Shown: positions 1 through 4,392 of the stretch, one piece after another
How the letters are laid out: every line of letters starts with the position of its first letter
Numbering within the stretch: the stretch's first letter is position 1
Assembly (NCBI GenBank): GCA_044353195.1
Contig: JBILCJ010000086.1
Location: forward strand, 1 to 8,907
Direction of reading: 5' to 3'
DNA from: UBA4416 sp044353195
GTDB lineage: Bacteria > Bacteroidota > Bacteroidia > B-17B0 > Aurantibacillaceae
Length of the DNA: 8,907 nt
Notes under the pieces: model-generated
What the model was told of the DNA's origin: nothing
Seen by the model: the letters and a program-made list of their open reading frames with translations, nothing else
Databases searched by the model: none
Program-made: the position numbers and the translations under genes

Positions 1-15
1 AAGAAAAAAAACATA

Positions 16-597
16 TTACAATGTATTTTTATAATCTAAATCAGTATAACTTCTTAATTTTCCTTCTGCTTTATAGTTTTCTAAAAGTGTATCAACTTTT
101 TCGTAAGTTAAATTTTCGTGATACGATGCTCCACATTGCAACATTGGAGCTGTTCCACAAGAACCTAAACACTCTGCCACTTTTAAAGTAAACATACCAT
201 CTTTAGTTGTTTCACCAACTTTAATATTCAATTTTTTCTCAATGTATTTTACAATATCTTCTGCTCCATTTAACCAACATGAACTTGTTTGACAAACTTC
301 TAATACACATTTACCAACTGGCTTTAAATTATACATCGTATAAAAAGAGGCCACTTCAAAAACTTCAATTGGTTTAATTTTTAAAATGGAAGCTACATAA
401 TCCATTGTTTCTGGACTTAACCATCCACCAAACTCTGCTTGTGCTATGTGCAATATGGGTAACAAAGCAGATTTTTGCTTTCCTTCAGGATAATGTGAAA
501 TAATTGTTTGAACAGTTTTCATAGCATCTTCACTAAAAACAGTTTCATTGCGTTTAGTGTTATCAAACTTTTGTGCTCCGTGTACTTGACTACTCAT
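16..597 (-). CDS. nuoE: NADH-quinone oxidoreductase subunit E (24 kDa, 2Fe-2S)
   Basis: This is the 24 kDa subunit of the NADH-oxidising arm of complex I, a cytoplasmic peripheral protein that carries the [2Fe-2S] cluster N1a beside the NuoF flavin site. The 193-residue product has the thioredoxin-like NuoE fold signature. The four cluster ligands are visible as Cys102-x4-Cys107 and Cys143-x3-Cys147, the latter in AECLGSCGTAP. The helical N-terminal part includes FGGWLSPETMDYVA and VASFYTMYNLKP, both typical of the family. Additional cysteines are at 97 and 155. Length is normal with a slightly extended N-terminus; Met26 is a possible alternative start, but the first ATG fits the spacing. The gene lies 47 bases downstream of the Pmp3-like lipoprotein gene and ends 15 bases from the window edge, beyond which nuoF would be expected. 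Assignment is secure. Confidence 0.97.
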   Translation of the reverse strand: MSSQVHGAQKFDNTKRNETVFSEDAMKTVQTIISHYPEGKQKSALLPILHIAQAEFGGWLSPETMDYVASILKIKPIEVFEVASFYTMYNLKPVGKCVLEVCQTSSCWLNGAEDIVKYIEKKLNIKVGETTKDGMFTLKVAECLGSCGTAPMLQCGASYHENLTYEKVDTLLENYKAEGKLRSYTDLDYKNTL

Positions 598-613
598 TGT
601 TATGTATTTATGT

Positions 614-633
614 GTTCTGTTTTTTATCAGAAC
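614..633 (-). other. Small inverted repeat ahead of nuoE
   Basis: GTTCTG and CAGAAC form a 6-bp stem around an 8-base A/T loop in the 47-base spacer before nuoE, ending about 16 bases upstream of its start codon. On the minus (transcribed) strand no T-tract follows, so it is not a convincing terminator of the operon. It could be an mRNA processing or stability hairpin, or chance in AT-rich sequence. Confidence 0.25.
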
Positions 634-644
634 TATTTTTTATT

Positions 645-1217
645 TTAATTTAAATTGATAATATCCAACACGACTAATAGTGCAAAAATAATGTAACCAA
701 TCAATGTGAAGTGTAATACTAAATCAACCCAAAAATTAGTTGTAATAACTTTGCCTTCTTTCATAAAAATGGCAACTAAAGCAAGAATTGGGAATAAAGA
801 GAGTATCACTAAAATAAGTAACTCTGTATCAAATGTGGGTTTTGCCTGTGTTTTTTTTGCTATCACTAGTTGTTTATGCTTTAACACAACTGATTTATTT
901 GCAAGGGATACTATGCCGTTTTTTGAATTACTAAACAAAGTATTGTGTCTCATTTCAACAGACTGATGAACTGGCATTTTTTTCAAATCACTCATTTCAA
1001 TCCCTTGTGATAGAATTTCTTTCAATGGTGCCAGGTTTTCAGTGGTCGTTCTGCCTTCATTCTTTTTTTGGACTGGAGAAACATCTGGCGTACTTTGATG
1101 ATGAGCAACATAAAACCCTTTATTGTATTTGCGTTTTAAAACTAACGTGTTTTTTAAATTAGAACACGATGATAACACAACAGAAACTACAATGATAAAT
1201 GATATTATTTTTTTCAT
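645..1217 (-). CDS. Predicted lipoprotein with C-terminal Pmp3/YqaE-like membrane hairpin
   Basis: The 190-residue product starts with a lipoprotein signal: MKK, a hydrophobic run, then the lipobox LSSC with Cys18 as the predicted lipidated residue. A basic segment follows (KRKYNKGFYV, about 28-37), then a polar, probably disordered region (about 38-128). At the C-terminus are two hydrophobic helices, about 132-151 and 167-187, joined by FMKEGKVITTNFWVDL. The helix-KEG-FW-(D)L-helix pattern resembles the small Pmp3/YqaE membrane proteins, and I recall similar lipoprotein-Pmp3 proteins being common in Bacteroidota. The product is probably held in the inner membrane at both ends. It lies between nuoD (13 bases upstream) and nuoE (47 bases downstream), in the same direction, so it is probably co-transcribed with complex I genes although it is not a known complex I subunit. 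The function is unknown; the Pmp3 link is moderate confidence. Confidence 0.7.
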   Translation of the reverse strand: MKKIISFIIVVSVVLSSCSNLKNTLVLKRKYNKGFYVAHHQSTPDVSPVQKKNEGRTTTENLAPLKEILSQGIEMSDLKKMPVHQSVEMRHNTLFSNSKNGIVSLANKSVVLKHKQLVIAKKTQAKPTFDTELLILVILSLFPILALVAIFMKEGKVITTNFWVDLVLHFTLIGYIIFALLVVLDIINLN

Positions 1218-1230
1218 ATTCTTTACTTAT

Positions 1231-2436
1231 TTAAGCGTCTAATTCTCCAGCAATAACGTTCATACTACTCATCGTTAAAATGGCATCACTTAACATAATT
1301 CCTTTTACCATTTCGGGATATGCTTGATAGTAAATAAAACATGGTCTTCGGAAATGTAAACGGAATGGTGTTCTTCCGCCATCACTGATTAAATAAAATC
1401 CTAACTCTCCATTTCCACCTTCCACACAATGGTATACTTCTCCTTTAGGAATATCAGTTTCTCCCATCACAATTTTAAAATGGTAGATTAATGCTTCCAT
1501 GTTATTATAAACTTGCTCTTTTGGTGGCAAAAAGAAATCTGGTAAATCAGCATGCATTGCACCTTCAGGCATTTTTTTTATGGCTTGTTCAATGATACTT
1601 AAAGACTGCCACATCTCGTGTTGGCGAACCATGAAGCGATCGTATGTATCTCCACTTGTTCCAACAGGAACTGTAAACGTAAAGTCTTCATAAGAAGAAT
1701 ATGGATTCATAACGCGAACATCATAGTCTACACCCGCTGCGCGCAAATTTGGACCAACAAAACTATAACTCAAAGCCATTTCTGCCGTGATTGGTCCGCA
1801 ATTTACAGTACGGTCCATGAAAATTTTATTACGTTCTAATAAGTTTGAAAACTCTTGTAAACCTTTAGGGAATTCTTTTAGAAAGGTATCAATTAGGTCC
1901 CACGTTTTTTTATTCCACTCGTTATCAAATCCTCCAATTCGACCGATATTAGTTGTTAAACGAGCTCCGCAAATTTCTTCAAATATTTCATAAATTTTTT
2001 CTCTCCATTGAAAAATGTATAAGAAACCTGTCATAGCACCAGTATCAACACCAATAACAGAATTACAGATGATATGATCGGCAATACGAGATAATTCCAT
2101 AATGATGACACGGTGATATTCGGCACGTTTTGGAATTTTAGCACCTAATAATTTCTCAACGGTCATGTACCAACCCATGTTATTGATTGGCGAAGAGCAA
2201 TAATTTAAACGATCGGTAATAGGAGTAATTTGCGCATATGGACGATGCTCAGCTAATTTCTCAAAGGCACGATGAATATAACCGATGGTTGGGGTCGCTT
2301 CTTTGATAATCTCACCATCCATTTTTAACACGTTTTGAAAAATACCATGTGTAGCCGGATGTGTTGGCCCTAGGTTAAGAGTCGAATACTCTTTCTCTTC
2401 AAAAACTTCTTTGTTTATGTTTTCTTGTTTACTCAT
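1231..2436 (-). CDS. nuoD: NADH-quinone oxidoreductase subunit D (49 kDa)
   Basis: This is the 49 kDa subunit of complex I, which with NuoB forms the quinone-binding cavity at the junction of the peripheral and membrane arms. The 401-residue product is full length and not fused to NuoC, unlike the enterobacterial NuoCD. The N-terminal GPTHPATHG motif contains His30, and DRLNYCSS contains Tyr79. By alignment from memory to Thermus Nqo4 these correspond to the quinone-headgroup residues His38 and Tyr87. The family regions EHRPYAQITPITDRLNY, RIGGFDNEW and the C-terminal GGRTPFRLHFRRPCF are all present. The start follows a 101-base spacer after nuoC; the first ATG gives the normal distance to the GPTHPATHG motif. 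The spacer holds one copy of a repeat also found between nuoA and nuoB. Assignment is secure. Confidence 0.98.
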   Translation of the reverse strand: MSKQENINKEVFEEKEYSTLNLGPTHPATHGIFQNVLKMDGEIIKEATPTIGYIHRAFEKLAEHRPYAQITPITDRLNYCSSPINNMGWYMTVEKLLGAKIPKRAEYHRVIIMELSRIADHIICNSVIGVDTGAMTGFLYIFQWREKIYEIFEEICGARLTTNIGRIGGFDNEWNKKTWDLIDTFLKEFPKGLQEFSNLLERNKIFMDRTVNCGPITAEMALSYSFVGPNLRAAGVDYDVRVMNPYSSYEDFTFTVPVGTSGDTYDRFMVRQHEMWQSLSIIEQAIKKMPEGAMHADLPDFFLPPKEQVYNNMEALIYHFKIVMGETDIPKGEVYHCVEGGNGELGFYLISDGGRTPFRLHFRRPCFIYYQAYPEMVKGIMLSDAILTMSSMNVIAGELDA

Positions 2437-2449
2437 TCTAAAATCAATT

Positions 2450-2526
2450 TTTAGTTCTTAATCTTTAGCGTTTAATATTATATATTCAATTCTGTTTAAT
2501 TTATTCAAAACTAATAACTCAACACT
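2450..2526 (-). repeat. Intergenic element, copy A (nuoC-nuoD spacer)
   Basis: This spacer element shares both ends with the nuoA-nuoB spacer. Positions 2500-2526 match 3710-3736 at 25 of 27 bases, and TTTAGTTCTTAAT at 2450-2462 is identical to 3637-3649. The interior (2463-2499, 37 bases) is AT-rich and differs from copy B in length and sequence. The element begins 11 bases after the nuoC stop and ends 13 bases before the nuoD start, filling nearly the whole spacer. It has no open reading frame and no clear hairpin. Confidence 0.6.
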
Positions 2527-2537
2527 AAAAACTTTTT

Positions 2538-3035
2538 CTATCGTCCAAACATACTATCATTCTTATCGGTCCTTGTTTGATCTTCCAAAGGAAATTCTTT
2601 TCGTAATGGAAAAATATCCATTTCTTCCATATTTAAAATTCGTTTTAAATTAGGGTGACCTTTAAATTTTACGCCAAAAAAATCATACGTTTCTCGCTCC
2701 ATCCAATTTGCAGCAGGCCATAAATCAGTTGCTGTTGAAATTTCGGGATGATTAATGTCAACAAAAGTTTTAATTCGAATGCGAAAATTTTTAGGCATAT
2801 TATGTAAATGATAAATAACGCCTAACTGTTTTTCATCAGCGGTTTGCATACCACATAAATCGGTTAGAAAATGAAAATTTAACTCTTCATCTTCTTTTAA
2901 AAATTTTAGAACATCATGTATTCTATCTTTTTGAATTGTAAAAACAGGAAAATCATAAAGCATCTCTGCAGATTGAATATCTCCATGAAAATGTTCTTTT
3001 AATTTTTCGTTTACTTTATTTAATAATTCTTCCAT
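2538..3035 (-). CDS. nuoC: NADH-quinone oxidoreductase subunit C (30 kDa)
   Basis: This is the 30 kDa subunit of the complex I peripheral arm, a structural partner of NuoD and NuoB that carries no cofactor. The 165-residue product contains the family signature WMERETYDFFGVKF at about residues 111-124, followed by GHPNLKRIL and the C-terminal FPLRKEFPL segment. Its length is typical of a stand-alone NuoC. It starts 13 bases after nuoB, consistent with co-transcription, and is separated from nuoD by the 101-base repeat-containing spacer. Nothing is missing or unusual in the protein. Assignment is secure. Confidence 0.97.
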   Translation of the reverse strand: MEELLNKVNEKLKEHFHGDIQSAEMLYDFPVFTIQKDRIHDVLKFLKEDEELNFHFLTDLCGMQTADEKQLGVIYHLHNMPKNFRIRIKTFVDINHPEISTATDLWPAANWMERETYDFFGVKFKGHPNLKRILNMEEMDIFPLRKEFPLEDQTRTDKNDSMFGR

Positions 3036-3048
3036 TGTAAGGTTTAGT

Positions 3049-3609
3049 TTATTCTATTCCGTATGAGTTTAGCATATTTTTATATTCTTCCGACTCTCTT
3101 CTTCTAAATGATTCGTTTTGAGCCATTTCTTGAATTTTCAAAACTCCTTCCAAGATTTGTTCTGGACGGGGCGGACAACCAGGCACGTAAACATCTACTG
3201 GAATAATTTTATCTATTCCTTGTAAAACACTATATGTGTCGAAAATACCTCCACTACTTGCACAAGCCCCAACAGATAATACCCAACGAGGTTCGGCCAT
3301 TTGTTCATAAACCTGACGTAAAATAGGACCCATTTTTTTTGAAATAGTTCCCATTACCATTAACATGTCAGCTTGACGAGGCGAAAAGCTTAAACGTTCT
3401 GAACCAAAACGGCCTAAATCGTAATGACTCGCCATCGTTGCCATGAATTCAATACCACAGCATGATGTTGCAAAAGGCAAAGGCCATAATGAATTTTTAC
3501 GTGCCATTCCTACAACATCTTCTAGCTTTGTTGCAAAAAATCCAGGACCTTCTAAGCCATCTGGACTTTTTGCTATTTCTACTTTTGTACGCTTTGCAAT
3601 TTCTTTCAT
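3049..3609 (-). CDS. nuoB: NADH-quinone oxidoreductase subunit B (PSST, N2 cluster)
   Basis: This subunit holds the terminal [4Fe-4S] cluster N2, which passes electrons to the quinone. The 186-residue product shows the full ligand set: adjacent Cys50-Cys51 in FATSCCGIEF, Cys116 in VGACASSGG, and Cys145 in VPGCPPRPE. The intervening DLGRFGSERLSFSPRQADML stretch is strongly conserved in NuoB. The start at 3609 gives the normal short N-terminus before the GPGFFATKLEDVV region. The gene is 137 bases downstream of nuoA, with a repeat-containing spacer between them, and 13 bases upstream of nuoC. Assignment is secure. Confidence 0.98.
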   Translation of the reverse strand: MKEIAKRTKVEIAKSPDGLEGPGFFATKLEDVVGMARKNSLWPLPFATSCCGIEFMATMASHYDLGRFGSERLSFSPRQADMLMVMGTISKKMGPILRQVYEQMAEPRWVLSVGACASSGGIFDTYSVLQGIDKIIPVDVYVPGCPPRPEQILEGVLKIQEMAQNESFRRRESEEYKNMLNSYGIE

Positions 3610-3636
3610 ACTTCGTATAGTTTTAAGTTTAAAATG

Positions 3637-3736
3637 TTTAGTTCTTAATAAAATTAAAATCTAAACTATGTTTTGGCATTTAAAATCTTTCTATTTGTTA
3701 TTCTTTTATTTTATTAAAAACTAATAAATCAACACT
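3637..3736 (-). repeat. Intergenic element, copy B (nuoA-nuoB spacer)
   Basis: This is the second copy of the element seen between nuoC and nuoD. Its nuoA-proximal end (3710-3736) matches copy A at 25 of 27 bases, and its nuoB-proximal end (3637-3649) is identical over 13 bases. The interior is longer (60 versus 37 bases). It starts 10 bases after the nuoA stop, almost the same offset as copy A has from the nuoC stop. The shared ends around divergent interiors suggest a duplicated spacer or small mobile non-coding repeat. No coding potential is seen. Confidence 0.6.
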
Positions 3737-3746
3737 CATAATTCAT

Positions 3747-4121
3747 TTACTCTTCCCACTTAAGTGCTTTCTTAGATAGCATATAGTAAAAACCTATGAG
3801 CAAAAGTATGATAAATGAAAACACTTCAATCACACCATTCATTCCTAACTCTTTAAAATTAACGGCCCATGGATACATAAAAATAACTTCAATATCAAAC
3901 AAGACAAATAAAATTGCGACTAAAAAATATTTGATAGCAAATGGTAAACGAGCGTTGCCTTGGGCTTCTACGCCGCATTCGAAAGAATCTAATTTGATTT
4001 TCGTTTTGCGTTTTGGTCCCAGCCAATGTGAAGCGATCATGGTTGTAATAACAAAACCAAGCGCTACAATAAACATTAATACAATTGGTAAATAATCTAA
4101 TGGCGTTGTTGTAGATTGCAT
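3747..4121 (-). CDS. nuoA: NADH-quinone oxidoreductase subunit A (ND3)
   Basis: This is a small membrane subunit of complex I, equivalent to mitochondrial ND3, sitting beside the quinone channel. The 124-residue product has three hydrophobic helices at about 9-31, 63-83 and 97-116. The conserved loop DSFECGVEAQGNARLPFAIKYF carries Glu48 and Cys49 (the ND3 loop cysteine), and helix 2 carries FDIEV with Asp76 and Glu78. Length is normal. It is the first gene of the nuo operon; upstream lies a 271-base gap containing the hppA terminator, so the operon has its own promoter somewhere in about 4122-4334. The leader directly before the ATG contains the palindrome GTTTAAAC. Assignment is secure. Confidence 0.96.
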   Translation of the reverse strand: MQSTTTPLDYLPIVLMFIVALGFVITTMIASHWLGPKRKTKIKLDSFECGVEAQGNARLPFAIKYFLVAILFVLFDIEVIFMYPWAVNFKELGMNGVIEVFSFIILLLIGFYYMLSKKALKWEE

Positions 4122-4334
4122 AGTTTAAACATAAATATTGAATGTAAGATTAACTATTTTAAACCAAAACATCAAATAATATAGTTGTTTTTTTTAAGCA
4201 TCATTTGTTCAAAAAAATGGACCTGTTTTTTATAAAATACTTGTCTCTTTTTTAAACAAAATAGTATTTACAAAATTCACTATCCACATTTTAGATAAAC
4301 TTTACATAACGACAATTTTACTTATTAGATGAAT
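4122..4334 (-). promoter_or_regulatory. Presumed nuo operon promoter region
   Basis: This very AT-rich, gene-free stretch separates nuoA from the hppA terminator, so it should contain the nuo promoter. I find no exact minus-strand TAnnTTTG. The nearest is a one-base-short version, TATTTTG (the complement of 4257-4263), without a convincing -33 TTTG at the usual distance. The promoter position is therefore inferred from context only. Confidence 0.35.
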
Positions 4335-4370
4335 AAAAAAAAGACTCATCTGTTTCCAAATGAGTCTTTT
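4335..4370 (-). terminator. Rho-independent terminator of hppA
   Basis: AAAAGACTCAT (4339-4349) and ATGAGTCTTTT (4360-4370) form a perfect 11-bp stem with a 10-base loop. Read on the minus strand, the stem runs into an unbroken T-tract (the complement of the A-run from 4335), as in a classical intrinsic terminator. It lies 22 bases past the hppA stop codon, ends that transcript, and separates it from the nuo operon. In the plus direction the T-run is only four bases, so termination is mainly minus-strand. Confidence 0.85.
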
Positions 4371-4392
4371 GTATAAACAATATTTTTAAATT

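Noticed and set aside
614..640. Hairpin plus T-rich tract on the plus strand as a terminator
   Set aside because: There is no plus-strand gene upstream for it to terminate, and on the transcribed strand no T-tract follows the stem.
706..966. Open frame on the plus strand opposite the Pmp3-like lipoprotein gene
   Set aside because: It is antisense to a gene with a good lipobox and membrane hairpin. Its product has no recognisable domain.
4257..4263. TATTTTG on the minus strand as the nuo promoter -7 element
   Set aside because: It is one base short of TAnnTTTG and lacks a TTTG at the usual upstream distance. It is kept only as a remark in the promoter-region entry.
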